The position numbers and the translations under genes were made by a program. Below are positions 37,884 through 48,435 of a stretch of 64,000 bases of DNA, piece after piece. The first letter of the stretch is position 1; the number at the start of each line of letters is the position of its first letter. Source of the stretch: SZUA-229 sp964531165 (lineage in GTDB: Bacteria > Pseudomonadota > Gammaproteobacteria > SZUA-229); assembly GCA_964531165.1 (NCBI GenBank), contig CAZHEA010000005.1, positions 1 through 64,000 on the forward strand. The letters run 5' to 3'. The notes below the pieces were generated by a model. The model was not told the origin of the DNA. It saw only the letters and a program-made list of their open reading frames with translations, and ran no database searches.

Positions 37884-38714
37884 TTAAAAGCGCTTAATCC
37901 AGTTAGTCATTGCCAAAAAAGCTTTATTGCGCTGCTCAAGCAATGCATAAATATGATCTGAATAGGCAAAATACTCCACTTCAACATCACTACAGAATGC
38001 ATGAGAGTTGAACGTATCTACAAATTGCTGTGCGTAGTTATAATACTCACGCACACCACTTGTATAAATGTATAAATGCTTATTACCTTTATTGTGCAAG
38101 CTTTCCATATCATCAATATAATCCTGCTTGTCTGGCAGCTCCCAGTAATACGCATCAGCTCCGCTTTCACCTGAACCGGATTTCCTGCCGACCGGCAAAA
38201 ACTTCATCATAATACGGCCTATTAAACCTAACATACGTTTCGGGCTAGCCAGTATCGGCGCATAACGCTTAATATAAAAACGCCTGGTGGGGTAACCGTA
38301 ACCATCGAGTAAAATTGAACCGGTAATATCCTCATATTTTACCGCCGCACGATGAGCTAAATCAGCTCCCGTACATAAGCCCATTACAATAATTTTTGCT
38401 GGTGCTACTTTTTCTTTAATAAATTCAATGGCCTCTCCTACATCCTGTAAGTTTCGATCTTTGAATGACTGACTATTTGACGCTAATTTTTCACTATCGC
38501 CAATACCAGATAAATCAAAACGAAATGAAGCGAAACCCGCCTCCGCTAAATATAGAGAAAACTCTTTATTCATACGTAACGGTCCAGGACGATGCACCAG
38601 ACCTGAATTTAAGATCAGAACCAAAGGCCTATCCTGATTTTGTTGCTCACTCTCGGGCTCAGATAAAATCCCAACCAGATTTTGTTTCTCACCAAATAGA
38701 AATGCCTTATCCAT
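37884..38714 (-). CDS. Alpha/beta hydrolase, similar to exosortase-A-associated hydrolase 1
   Basis: This is a 276-residue hydrolase. It has an oxyanion-side LILNSGLVHRPGP start, FRFDLSGIGDS, and a nucleophile elbow MGLCTGADLA in which the nucleophile position is Cys114 rather than Ser. A late His lies in YSDHIYAL. The LILNSG and GLC.GA pattern resembles hydrolases found with exosortase A. It is the last gene of the NRPS/PKS operon, four bases after its sister hydrolase. Because the synthases lack a thioesterase domain, a release or editing role is possible. Confidence 0.72.
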   Translation of the reverse strand: MDKAFLFGEKQNLVGILSEPESEQQNQDRPLVLILNSGLVHRPGPLRMNKEFSLYLAEAGFASFRFDLSGIGDSEKLASNSQSFKDRNLQDVGEAIEFIKEKVAPAKIIVMGLCTGADLAHRAAVKYEDITGSILLDGYGYPTRRFYIKRYAPILASPKRMLGLIGRIMMKFLPVGRKSGSGESGADAYYWELPDKQDYIDDMESLHNKGNKHLYIYTSGVREYYNYAQQFVDTFNSHAFCSDVEVEYFAYSDHIYALLEQRNKAFLAMTNWIKRF

Positions 38715-38718
38715 TATC

Positions 38719-39504
38719 CTACCCTATTACTTCTATAATTTTATCAATTGACGAGTTTGGCAGAACTTTAGCTTCTATCTTATTCGCATTTTTCCATTCT
38801 GACTCTGTATCGAAATTATGCAGCGTCGCTTTTTTTAAAAAAGTATCATCACTTATTAAGTGCTCTGCATTATAACTATCGGCATAACTAAAAATATCAA
38901 TCCTTTTAGTTTTAATTTTTTCTAAATCAGATAATTTTAACGACCCGACTTTATCTCTGAAACTAAGCGGAAAATCATGGCCAACGAGCTCTGTAGAAGA
39001 ATCAGTGTTTGACAAAAAGTCCAGATCAAAACGATTAGGATCAACCAGCATCTGATTATGTATGGTTTGCAGATCCTTTAAATAAGCTTCGCCATCTACT
39101 ACCGGATCCCATAAGACCAAACGACTGAACTTATAAGACTCCGAAGCAAATGAGGCTAACAAAGCTCCATAGCGATAACCCACTACACTGACTTTTCGAG
39201 TTGCCGATATTGTTTTAATTTCATCGCATGACAGGGTTATATCTTTGATAAACTGCTCAACAGAAACCTCATGACTCTGCCCTGATGAATCACCTGTTGC
39301 AAAATAATCAAAACGTAAAACATGATAACCGTTAGCCGCTAATTTTTTTGCCAGAACGCGCATTACACTGTGCGTTCTACCATATTCAAAACCAATAGGA
39401 TTACATAATACAATTGATGTATCCTGTAATTGCGAGGTTGCAGAAGGCTGGTGATGAATACCAAACAAAGGCTTTTCCGCATCACCAAAAAACAAGGGTA
39501 TCAC
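38719..39504 (-). CDS. Alpha/beta hydrolase-like protein without a standard nucleophile, similar to exosortase-A-associated hydrolase 2
   Basis: This is a 261-residue protein with an alpha/beta hydrolase N-terminal half: CNPIGFEYGRTHSVMR, then YHVLRFDYFATGDSSG and the elbow VVGYRYGALLAS. The elbow position that normally carries Ser is Arg111. This form also occurs in the exosortase-A-associated hydrolase 2 type, which probably has a changed or non-hydrolytic function. The gene is directly before hydrolase 1 and 54 bases after the C-A-carrier NRPS gene in the same operon. Confidence 0.7.
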   Translation of the reverse strand: MIPLFFGDAEKPLFGIHHQPSATSQLQDTSIVLCNPIGFEYGRTHSVMRVLAKKLAANGYHVLRFDYFATGDSSGQSHEVSVEQFIKDITLSCDEIKTISATRKVSVVGYRYGALLASFASESYKFSRLVLWDPVVDGEAYLKDLQTIHNQMLVDPNRFDLDFLSNTDSSTELVGHDFPLSFRDKVGSLKLSDLEKIKTKRIDIFSYADSYNAEHLISDDTFLKKATLHNFDTESEWKNANKIEAKVLPNSSIDKIIEVIG

Positions 39505-39558
39505 TCAACTACTCCTTAAAAGAACACACATGCGTATATCCTGATATTAAAATTTAAA

Positions 39559-42500
39559 TTATTTAAAAACCTTTTTAAATATTGAATTAATCATGGATTT
39601 CTTTTTCGTATCTGTTTGCTGAACTTCGTTAGAAGAACTATCATCTTCAGCAAACCCGCACTGCTCTGCCATATGCTCTAACGAATCAAGTATAATAACC
39701 CGCGGATTTATTTTTATTCCAGTTATATCTTTTACCTTCATTATCACCTGCATAGAAAGCAATGAGTGCCCACCGATATCAAAAAAGTTATCATGCACAC
39801 TAATGTTTTCAATCGCTGTATCGAGTACTTCAGCCCATATTTTTGCAAGTTGTTTACCCGCATAGGTTTCAGGTAAAACTTTTTCATCGTTATCCGCACT
39901 ATTATCTGCAAATGCATCGGGTAACGCTTTACGATCAACCTTACCGTTTGGTGTTAGAGGCAACTCCTCTAATTCGACAAAATGTTGTGGCAACATATAA
40001 TCAGGCAAATCATTTTTAATTAAATCACGCAGTGAAGTTGGCGTAACAGTAACGCCTTCTGCCACCACAATATAGGCAACCAACCTGGGGTCACCGGCTC
40101 TGATTTCATTAACAACCACAACAGCCTGTTCAATCTCGCTCTGTTGTGCAAGTACCGCTTCTATCTCACCCAGTTCAATTCGAAAACCCCGCACCTTAAC
40201 CTGATTATCAATTCTCTGGCTATATTCAAGGTCACCACTTTGATGGAACTTAACCGCATCACCGGTTCGATACAAACGTTCATCACCTGTACTAAACGGG
40301 CTTAAAACATAACGCTCCTCGGTCAGATCATCACGATTTAAATACCCCTTGGTTACTCCGTCGCCACCAATATATAACTCACCCGGCACACCAACCGGAA
40401 GTGGACGTAAATGCTCATCGAGTACATAAAATTGCGTATTATTGATTGGCTTACCTATGAGTATAGGGGCATTTGCATCGGTTATTTTATAACAACTTGA
40501 CCAGACCGTGGTTTCAGTCGGCCCATACATGTTCCATACTTCTTTAACTCGCGGCAATAATTCAACCAGCAGATCACGAGGCATGGCTTCACCCCCACAA
40601 AGCACTTTAAGCGACGCATCACCCTTCCACTGACAGGCCAGTAAAAGTCGCCAGGTTGCCGGAGTTGCCTGCATTATAGAAACATCATGCTCTTCCATTA
40701 AATCAACCAGGTCATCACCATCGATCGCTTCATCCGTAGTCGCTATCACAACTGTCGCACCCTGACTCAATGGTAAATACAGTTCTAAAACTGCAATATC
40801 AAATGATAATGTCGTCACCGCTAACAAAGTATCATCTGCGGAAAGACCGGGTTTTTTTGCCATGCTTAAAATAAAATTACCCGCAGCATTATGATGAACC
40901 ATTACACCTTTAGGCTTACCCGTAGAGCCGGAAGTGTAAATAATATAGGCCAGGTCATCAGCACTAATTTTTATATTCGGGTCAGTCACCGGCTGTGAGT
41001 TTATCGATTCTTTCTCTACATCAACCTGCACCGGTTTTGTAATATCGGGTAACTGAATGCGCTTTAATACACTGGACTGAGTTACCACAAGCTCTGCATT
41101 GGAATTTTCCAGCATGTATTGAATACGATCCTGCGGATACTCAGGATCAAGAGGAATATAACAGGCGCCCGCTTTTAAAATACCCAGTGTCGCTATGATC
41201 ATGTCCAGCGAACGCTCAAGACATACACCAATTAGTGCATTATCTTTCACACCCTGATTAATCAGGTAATGAGCAAGCTGGTTGGCTTTATCATTTAATT
41301 CTTTATATGTTAGTTCCTCATCGTCACAAATCACCGCTACTTTATCTGCGTTATCTTCACACTGAGCCTCAAATAGCTGATGAATTATTTTTGGTTGACT
41401 AAATGAAGCGACCGTTTTATTCCAGTCTTTAGTAACTTTTTCATACTCTGTATCTGATAGAATATTTAAATCGGAAATTGGTGCATCTGGATTACTGACA
41501 GCATTTTCCAGTAAAATCTGAAAATGCTCTGCAAATCGTTGCAATGTATCATCTTCAAATATTTCAGAATTGTATTCGAGTAAGCCGCGAATACCATCCT
41601 CCGCCTCCCATAGCCAGGCCAGCATATCAAATTTGGCAGACTGATTATGTAGTTTTTGAGATTTTACATTACAGGCCTCAAGGTTGATTTCCATAGGGGG
41701 TTCCTGAAATGTGAAACCAACCTGAAATAACGGATTATAACTGGTATCACGTTTAGGCTGCAGACCTTCCACGATCATTTCAAAGGGAAAGTCCTGATTG
41801 GCATTCGCACTAAATACCATTTTCCGTACACGTTTTAACACCTCATTAAAACTGGGATTACCCGATAAGTCGGTAAAAATTGGAATGGTATTTATAAAGC
41901 ATCCCATGATTTTTTCCAGCTCAGGCTGATGACTTCGATTTGCAAAAGGTGTCCCGACTGACACTTCACTCTGCTTCGAATAAATACCCAGTAAAACAGC
42001 ATAACCTGCCATCAACGTAATAAACATTGACACACTTTGCTGACGTGAAAGTGCTTTTAAGTTATTTTTTAATGATAGCGGAAACCATAAGTGATATTCC
42101 CTGCCGATCATTGCTTGCATCGGCGGTCTTTGACTATCCAGTGGCAAGTCCAGATACTCAGCTTTGCCCTGCAACTGTTGTAACCAGAAATCCAGCTTAG
42201 GCGCTAATTGCTCATGCGTCTGATGTTGATTCTGCCAAACGGAATAATCCGCATATTGTAATTCAGGGTCAACTAAAGATGACGACTGATTATTCAGATA
42301 TGTTTTATAAAGTAGCGTCAACTCTTCCGCAAACTGCACAATAGAGATATGGTCTAAAATAATATGATGGAAATTTAAAAACAAGATACATGAAGATTCA
42401 GAGCGTTTTATTACACTTGCACGAATCAGCGGGCCTTCTGATAGGTCAAACAGGCGCACGGTTTCTTTCTCAATATATTCTTTAACACTTTGTTCAGAAT

Positions 42501-42780
42501 TTAAATCGTCGATCAATGGCAGATCTATCGTCATTTGTGGGCGAACAATTTGAACCAGCCCATCATCAGTATCCATAAAAAATGTTCGGAAAGTTTCATG
42601 CCTATCAATAATTTCATTAATAGCTTTATGTATTGCTGCTACATTTAACTGCCCTTCAATATCATATGCAAACGGAATATTATAGGCGGGACTTTCCTGA
42701 TTTAACTGATTTAAAAACCAGATTTGCTTTTGCGGATATGTTGTTGGAAATACATAAACGTCTTCATTATTACTAGTCAC
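39559..42780 (-). CDS. Nonribosomal peptide synthetase module, C-A-PCP, glycine-like specificity
   Basis: This is a 1073-residue single module. The condensation domain (about 1-450) has the active motif FHHIILDH at 138-144, where the usual final Gly of HHxxxDG is His. The adenylation domain (about 465-965) has A3 YTSGSTGKPKG near 610, A5 MYGPTET near 750 and A10 PLTPNGKVDRKAL. The carrier has DNFFDIGGHSLLSM near 1003, with the phosphopantetheine Ser. Reading the ten specificity positions by eye gives DILQLGMVWK, close to the known glycine code DILQLGLIWK. There is no epimerase or thioesterase. It lies after the PKS and before the hydrolases in one operon. Confidence 0.88.
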   Translation of the reverse strand: MTSNNEDVYVFPTTYPQKQIWFLNQLNQESPAYNIPFAYDIEGQLNVAAIHKAINEIIDRHETFRTFFMDTDDGLVQIVRPQMTIDLPLIDDLNSEQSVKEYIEKETVRLFDLSEGPLIRASVIKRSESSCILFLNFHHIILDHISIVQFAEELTLLYKTYLNNQSSSLVDPELQYADYSVWQNQHQTHEQLAPKLDFWLQQLQGKAEYLDLPLDSQRPPMQAMIGREYHLWFPLSLKNNLKALSRQQSVSMFITLMAGYAVLLGIYSKQSEVSVGTPFANRSHQPELEKIMGCFINTIPIFTDLSGNPSFNEVLKRVRKMVFSANANQDFPFEMIVEGLQPKRDTSYNPLFQVGFTFQEPPMEINLEACNVKSQKLHNQSAKFDMLAWLWEAEDGIRGLLEYNSEIFEDDTLQRFAEHFQILLENAVSNPDAPISDLNILSDTEYEKVTKDWNKTVASFSQPKIIHQLFEAQCEDNADKVAVICDDEELTYKELNDKANQLAHYLINQGVKDNALIGVCLERSLDMIIATLGILKAGACYIPLDPEYPQDRIQYMLENSNAELVVTQSSVLKRIQLPDITKPVQVDVEKESINSQPVTDPNIKISADDLAYIIYTSGSTGKPKGVMVHHNAAGNFILSMAKKPGLSADDTLLAVTTLSFDIAVLELYLPLSQGATVVIATTDEAIDGDDLVDLMEEHDVSIMQATPATWRLLLACQWKGDASLKVLCGGEAMPRDLLVELLPRVKEVWNMYGPTETTVWSSCYKITDANAPILIGKPINNTQFYVLDEHLRPLPVGVPGELYIGGDGVTKGYLNRDDLTEERYVLSPFSTGDERLYRTGDAVKFHQSGDLEYSQRIDNQVKVRGFRIELGEIEAVLAQQSEIEQAVVVVNEIRAGDPRLVAYIVVAEGVTVTPTSLRDLIKNDLPDYMLPQHFVELEELPLTPNGKVDRKALPDAFADNSADNDEKVLPETYAGKQLAKIWAEVLDTAIENISVHDNFFDIGGHSLLSMQVIMKVKDITGIKINPRVIILDSLEHMAEQCGFAEDDSSSNEVQQTDTKKKSMINSIFKKVFK

Positions 42781-42813
42781 TTTTAGTCCTGTTTACTTAG
42801 GTCAATGTTTAAA

Positions 42814-45800
42814 TTACATTGATGCCATTAATTCTGAATACTTAACTGCATAATCATTTCTATCCAGTGCTTCTACCAGAGGAATCTGTTCGCCCTGTAA
42901 ATGCTCATTTTCAGAAATAACTTTAGCCCATTGTTCAATTGTTGGCGATTCAAACAAACTGCTAATCGGTAAATCAATTGATAAATACTTTTTAAGTCTT
43001 GAAACAACTTGTGTCAGCAGCAATGAATGCCCGCCTAGTTCGAAAAAGTCATCGGATATACCGACATCGGAAATACCCAAAGCTGGTTTCCAGATTTTGG
43101 CTATGCTAATTTCCATTTCAGATTCAGGTGCAATATATTCAGTTGACAAATTCGGGCGTTCCAGACCCTCAAAAGAATCATCATCAAGATCATCTCCAAA
43201 CTCATCCAGCTTACGCAGCTTACGGGCTTCATTTTTGTATTCTATAAACTCAAGCGGGCTAACAATAACCTGCGGCGAATGAAAGCTCGATAGCAAAGTT
43301 TCGATTGCGCGTAAACCTTCAGCATTTGTCATGCCGGCTTTAAGTCCCATCTCAAAAAACAGATCACTGGCTGTTTTTTCTGCCTGTACTACTTCAGTTC
43401 TATTCGACTTCAAAGATAACAGAACACCGGGATCTACACGTTTCATAATAAACTGATTAACCACAACAAGCACTTCACCTGTTGCATTTGTAATCACTAC
43501 ATCAAATATTGAAGTCTGACTACCCTGCCCCTCTGCAGCCGAATACACCACATGTGAAAACATTTTTTTAGTTAACATCTTAAAAACTGTAATGTGTGAA
43601 TATGAAATCGGAATATATAAGTCTTTAACCGGATCATAATCCGGGTTCAACGACTGTGCGGTACCGGTTGCCATATCCATAATCGCTGGATGCAATACAT
43701 AATCACTAAGTTCATCAATATACTTATCGGCAATTTCCATTTCAACAATGGCTTCTTTTTTACCGAAATAAATAGCATTCATACAGCGCCATCTATCGCC
43801 AAATATCAGGTGATTATGCTCAGCCGAACCTTTCAGTTCAACTTTATCCTTATTGCAACGCTCAATTATATTTTCTATATGGATATTTTCTGGCGCAGCT
43901 GAATCAATGTATTCCACCACCCCTCTAACATTCTCTTCACCAAACTCACTTTCAATTAAAAACTCGGTATTATTAACCGTACGTGTTAACTCAATCTTAA
44001 TGCGCTTTTCTTCATCACCTTCTACAACAAACGGTGACACAAAAAACACATCTGATAAACGTACGGCTTTGACACCGGGGTTTTCTAAAGTGAATGCAGC
44101 GCGAGCCAGCTCTAAATATGCTGTTCCTGGTATTAATGAAACTTTATTTTTAGATCTATGTTCATCAATAATCCAATGAGTTTTTGCGCTCAAATTAGCT
44201 GAATATTCGACTGTTTCAGCCTTCAGCTTTTGCTTGCGGGTATAAAAGTAATGATCAGTTAACTCTTCAGCACTATCGGTAGCTCCACCTAGCTGCGAAG
44301 CCATGCCAGTTTCAGCCCATACCCCCCAGTTAGCTGCAACCACATTTATTCCATCAGTATCTTTTTTATACTGGGCATAGGCATTTAAAAACGCATTCGC
44401 TGCAGTGTAATCTACCTGACCACTTAAGCCTAGCTCGGTACTGATTGATGAGAACAGGAATATAAAATCAGGTTTATGCTGCGCCAGTGCTTTATCAAGA
44501 TTAATTAAACCATCAACCTTCGGCGACAGAACCTTTCGAGCATCCTCTAATGTTTTAAAAGCAATTAAATTATCGTCAACAATACCGGCCGTATGGAATA
44601 CACCATTTAGATCACCTAACTCATTAACAGATGAATCAACTGCTGATTGCAATGCATCACAATCACTGACATCTACATTAAATGAAAGTATTTTTACATT
44701 ATTAATTTCAAGGCTTTTTAACTTTTCAATTCTTTGCGCAATAGCCGCATCAAAAGACTGAGCATTTCCCCATTGTGATTTATCAGGTAATGGCGTTCTA
44801 TTTAATATCACCAGATTTGCATCGTAGGTTTTAACCAGGTATTCCGCCAGCTTAAAACCAATACCCCCTATGCCACCGGTGATTAGATAATTACCACCTT
44901 TTTGTAATGCCGGGGAGACATTCTCTGCTTCACTTACACTTAAATGCTTATATGACTTAACAAATCGATGTGTACCTCGATAGGCAATATCTTCATCATC
45001 TGTGTGCTGCAATACATCTGCACAAATCAGATCCAGCTGCTCCTGCTGTTTCCACTGTTGTTCTATCTGAAAATCAACATCAATCATTTTGCATGACACA
45101 TTATTAATTTCCTGTGTCATTACCTTTACCGGCCCCAGCATCGTTGCTTTGAGCGGACTCTTAATTGTCTCTGCTGATACCTGTTGACTATAATTAGTAA
45201 CCGCACTTAGCTGAACTTCGTTATCCGGTTCATTAGCAGCAAAATATCGTGCAATAAACAGCAGGCTATTAAAGCCTTTAACAAGATCTTCATTTGCTGC
45301 TGTCAAACCGGAGTCACCATTATCAATAGTCCAACCATGTAAAATATGACTGATTTTATGTGCCGCTGTTTTATTTATAGATTTAAATGCGCTTGCATAA
45401 TCCTGCTCGGATTGCGGATTGATCTGATATTCAAATTCAGATATTTTATTATAACTATCACCGGCAATTATTGAATAACAGTTTAAATTCCAGTCTGTCA
45501 GTTTCTCGATAAGAGATTTTGCATTCTCATTCTCGCTAACAAAGCAGACTATACTCAGCGCCGCATCATCTTCCTTTGCGACATAATTAATCGCAGGAGA
45601 GGTGTCCCAGCCAGGTTGATAAAACCAGTCTGAATAATTTTGTTTCTGTAAGTTTGTTTCTGCATTTAATTCAAGCCCGCCAAACCCTGGCTCAATCCAG
45701 TAGTACTGATGCTCAAACGGATAAGTGGGTAATGGAATACGCCGGCGACTTAAGTCACCATGTGCCAAATTCCAGTTAATATCAATTCCTGCAAGCCACA

Positions 45801-48351
45801 ATTTACCGAATGCAGATAACGCCATACGGCTATCATTATCGGGCTTTTTAGGATGACGAATGGTTTGTATAATACTGTGGCCTTGCTGCTTATCTGAACT
45901 TGAACGCGCAAAGGTCGATAACGTATTACCCGGACCACACTCAATAAACACGGCATCAGCTGTTTGCATCAGCGTTGACATACCCGCCGCGAATCGAACC
46001 GTGCCACGTAAATGACCAGCCCAGTAATCAGCGTTAGAAACCAGCTCAGGATCAGCCATTTCACCTGTTGTATTTGAAACAAACGGTATTGTCATTTCAC
46101 CGAAGGTAACATCAGCAAACAGTGATTTAAATTCGTCTAAAATAGGATCCATCATTGATGAGTGGAAAGCATGCGATGTGTGCAATATTGTTGTATCAAT
46201 ATTTTTCTGTTTAAGATCATCAACCAGTTTATTAACCGCATCATCGGTACCGGAAATCACACTGAGGCCAGGTGCATTAATTCCCGCAATCGACAGGTCT
46301 TTATTTAAATACACTGTTACCTGATCTTCATCTAATGGCACTACCAGCATCGAGCCCTTTTCCAGGCCCTGCATTAAGCGTCCACGCGCAGCTACCAGTT
46401 TCAGCGCATCTTCTAAACTGAATAAGCCAGCAATACATGCGGCAACATATTCGCCAATACTGTGACCAATCATGGCATCTGCATTAATGCCCCATGATTG
46501 CAATAGTCTGGTCATCGCATATTCAATAGTGAACAATGCGGGTTGAGTAATTTGTGTTTCTGCCAGCTTTGCTGATGCTGTATCCAGCTCACTGTCCTGC
46601 GGATACAACAAACCTGTAATATTTAGACCCAAACTTGCATTTAACAATGAAGCACATTGATCAACCGCATCTTTGAAAACACTTTCATTTTCATACAGGC
46701 CTTTGCACATATTGGCATATTGTGAGCCCTGACCGGTGAACATGAAATAAACAGACTGTTTATTGGGGTTACTCTTCTGACTTATCTGCCGGCTAATATC
46801 TTCACCAGACAATGCATGTTTTAAATCTTCTACAGAATTTGCAACCACAATACGTCTTGATAACTGAGCCTGCCGCCCGACTTTTAAAGTATGCGCTGCA
46901 TCTGATAAATTAGTCTCCGGATGCTCAGTAAAAAATGTCTGCAGATTTGTGGTGACATTATCCAGAGCCGGTGTCGTGCGTGCCGACAGACAGAATAAAT
47001 GATAACCATCATATTGAGTTGTAGCGGGTAATTCTGGCGCTTCTTCTAAAATAACATGCGCATTAGTACCACCCACACCTAAAGAATTAATCGCTGCTCG
47101 GCGTTTACCATCTACGTTCCAGTCCTGTAAACTGCTATTAATATAAAACGGGCTGTCATCTAAATCTAAAACCGGATTGGGTTTATTAAAATGCAAACTG
47201 GCGGGCAATTGTTTATGCTTCATTGATTGCACAATTTTAATTAAACCCACACCACCGGCTGCAGTATCTAAATGACCGATATTGGTTTTCACCGAACCGA
47301 TTGCACAATAGTCACTTTTATCGGTCTGGGTTCGATACGCCTGATTTAATGCGGTCACTTCAATCGGGTCACCCACCGGTGTGCCGGTACCATGCGTTTC
47401 GATATAAGTAATCGACTCTGCATCCACATCGGCAATCATTAATGCTTCAGTAATGGCAGCGGCCTGACCGTCAACACTCGGTGCCAGATAACCAACCTTA
47501 CTTGAACCATCATTATTAATTGCTGAGCCTTTAATCAGCGCATGAATTGTATCGCCATCATTAATCGCGTCTTCCATGCGCTTTAAAACAACCTGCACTG
47601 CACCACTGCCAAAAACCGTACCCATGGATTTCTCATCAAAGGCACGACAGTGACCATCAGGCGATTGAATCTCACCTTCTTCATACATGTAACCAACACG
47701 GTGTGGCATTTCGATGGTAACACCACCCGCCAGTGCCATATCACATTCACCACTCAGCAATGACTGAGAGGCTAAATGCAGTGCAACCAGTGATGTTGAG
47801 CAGGCGGTTTGTACATTGATACTCGGGCCCTGCAAATTTAAACAGTAGGACACACGGGTGGTTAAAAAATCTTTATCGTTAGACGTATGACGCGCTAAAA
47901 ATAACCCCAGAGATTTCATTAAATCCGGATTAGTAAACAAGTTATACGGCATGTATGCATTATGACCTGATCCACCAAATACACCGATGGAACCAGTATA
48001 TTGCCGAGGATCATAACCCGCATGCTCTAATGCTTCCCATGACACTTCTAAAAAATGCCGATGTTGCGGATCCATAATCGACGCATCTTTTGGACTAAAG
48101 CCAAATAACGACGCGTCAAACATTTCCATGTTATCTAATGGCCGACCAATTTTCTGGTAATTAGGGTTATCTAATGTGCTTTGAGGCACACCTCTTTGCA
48201 AAAGTTCTTCGTCACTAAATTCCGTATAAGACTCAATGCTATTTTTTAAGTTATACCAGAAATCATCAACATTATTTGCACCGGGCAAGCGTGCTGCCAT
48301 CCCGACAATTGCAATATCCGTATCTTCAAATTCAACTTCGTGATCACTCAT
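42814..48351 (-). CDS. Type I polyketide synthase, KS-AT-KR-DH-ACP
   Basis: This is an 1845-residue module. KS has the active-site Cys near 183 in VQTACSTSL, and the two His in IETHGTGTPVGDPIE and KTNIGHLDTAAGG. AT has GHSIGEYVAA near 628 and HAFHS, the usual malonyl-CoA pattern. KR has GGIGGIG near 1155 and the catalytic Tyr in YTAANAFLNAYA. A DH-like domain starts near 1395 with DEHRSKNKVSLIPG and has HPAIMDMA later. The carrier has ELGGHSLLL near 1772. The order KR before DH is unusual. The DH motif lacks the canonical Gly and has one extra residue, so activity is uncertain. It is the second gene of the operon, with 84 bases to the loading NRPS. Confidence 0.88.
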   Translation of the reverse strand: MSDHEVEFEDTDIAIVGMAARLPGANNVDDFWYNLKNSIESYTEFSDEELLQRGVPQSTLDNPNYQKIGRPLDNMEMFDASLFGFSPKDASIMDPQHRHFLEVSWEALEHAGYDPRQYTGSIGVFGGSGHNAYMPYNLFTNPDLMKSLGLFLARHTSNDKDFLTTRVSYCLNLQGPSINVQTACSTSLVALHLASQSLLSGECDMALAGGVTIEMPHRVGYMYEEGEIQSPDGHCRAFDEKSMGTVFGSGAVQVVLKRMEDAINDGDTIHALIKGSAINNDGSSKVGYLAPSVDGQAAAITEALMIADVDAESITYIETHGTGTPVGDPIEVTALNQAYRTQTDKSDYCAIGSVKTNIGHLDTAAGGVGLIKIVQSMKHKQLPASLHFNKPNPVLDLDDSPFYINSSLQDWNVDGKRRAAINSLGVGGTNAHVILEEAPELPATTQYDGYHLFCLSARTTPALDNVTTNLQTFFTEHPETNLSDAAHTLKVGRQAQLSRRIVVANSVEDLKHALSGEDISRQISQKSNPNKQSVYFMFTGQGSQYANMCKGLYENESVFKDAVDQCASLLNASLGLNITGLLYPQDSELDTASAKLAETQITQPALFTIEYAMTRLLQSWGINADAMIGHSIGEYVAACIAGLFSLEDALKLVAARGRLMQGLEKGSMLVVPLDEDQVTVYLNKDLSIAGINAPGLSVISGTDDAVNKLVDDLKQKNIDTTILHTSHAFHSSMMDPILDEFKSLFADVTFGEMTIPFVSNTTGEMADPELVSNADYWAGHLRGTVRFAAGMSTLMQTADAVFIECGPGNTLSTFARSSSDKQQGHSIIQTIRHPKKPDNDSRMALSAFGKLWLAGIDINWNLAHGDLSRRRIPLPTYPFEHQYYWIEPGFGGLELNAETNLQKQNYSDWFYQPGWDTSPAINYVAKEDDAALSIVCFVSENENAKSLIEKLTDWNLNCYSIIAGDSYNKISEFEYQINPQSEQDYASAFKSINKTAAHKISHILHGWTIDNGDSGLTAANEDLVKGFNSLLFIARYFAANEPDNEVQLSAVTNYSQQVSAETIKSPLKATMLGPVKVMTQEINNVSCKMIDVDFQIEQQWKQQEQLDLICADVLQHTDDEDIAYRGTHRFVKSYKHLSVSEAENVSPALQKGGNYLITGGIGGIGFKLAEYLVKTYDANLVILNRTPLPDKSQWGNAQSFDAAIAQRIEKLKSLEINNVKILSFNVDVSDCDALQSAVDSSVNELGDLNGVFHTAGIVDDNLIAFKTLEDARKVLSPKVDGLINLDKALAQHKPDFIFLFSSISTELGLSGQVDYTAANAFLNAYAQYKKDTDGINVVAANWGVWAETGMASQLGGATDSAEELTDHYFYTRKQKLKAETVEYSANLSAKTHWIIDEHRSKNKVSLIPGTAYLELARAAFTLENPGVKAVRLSDVFFVSPFVVEGDEEKRIKIELTRTVNNTEFLIESEFGEENVRGVVEYIDSAAPENIHIENIIERCNKDKVELKGSAEHNHLIFGDRWRCMNAIYFGKKEAIVEMEIADKYIDELSDYVLHPAIMDMATGTAQSLNPDYDPVKDLYIPISYSHITVFKMLTKKMFSHVVYSAAEGQGSQTSIFDVVITNATGEVLVVVNQFIMKRVDPGVLLSLKSNRTEVVQAEKTASDLFFEMGLKAGMTNAEGLRAIETLLSSFHSPQVIVSPLEFIEYKNEARKLRKLDEFGDDLDDDSFEGLERPNLSTEYIAPESEMEISIAKIWKPALGISDVGISDDFFELGGHSLLLTQVVSRLKKYLSIDLPISSLFESPTIEQWAKVISENEHLQGEQIPLVEALDRNDYAVKYSELMASM

Positions 48352-48435
48352 TATGTTTTCTTTAATCCTGATTAACGGGTCTATCTATTCACACGTCTAT
48401 TATCTGACCTGCTTAGCCACTGTATTTCTGTCATG

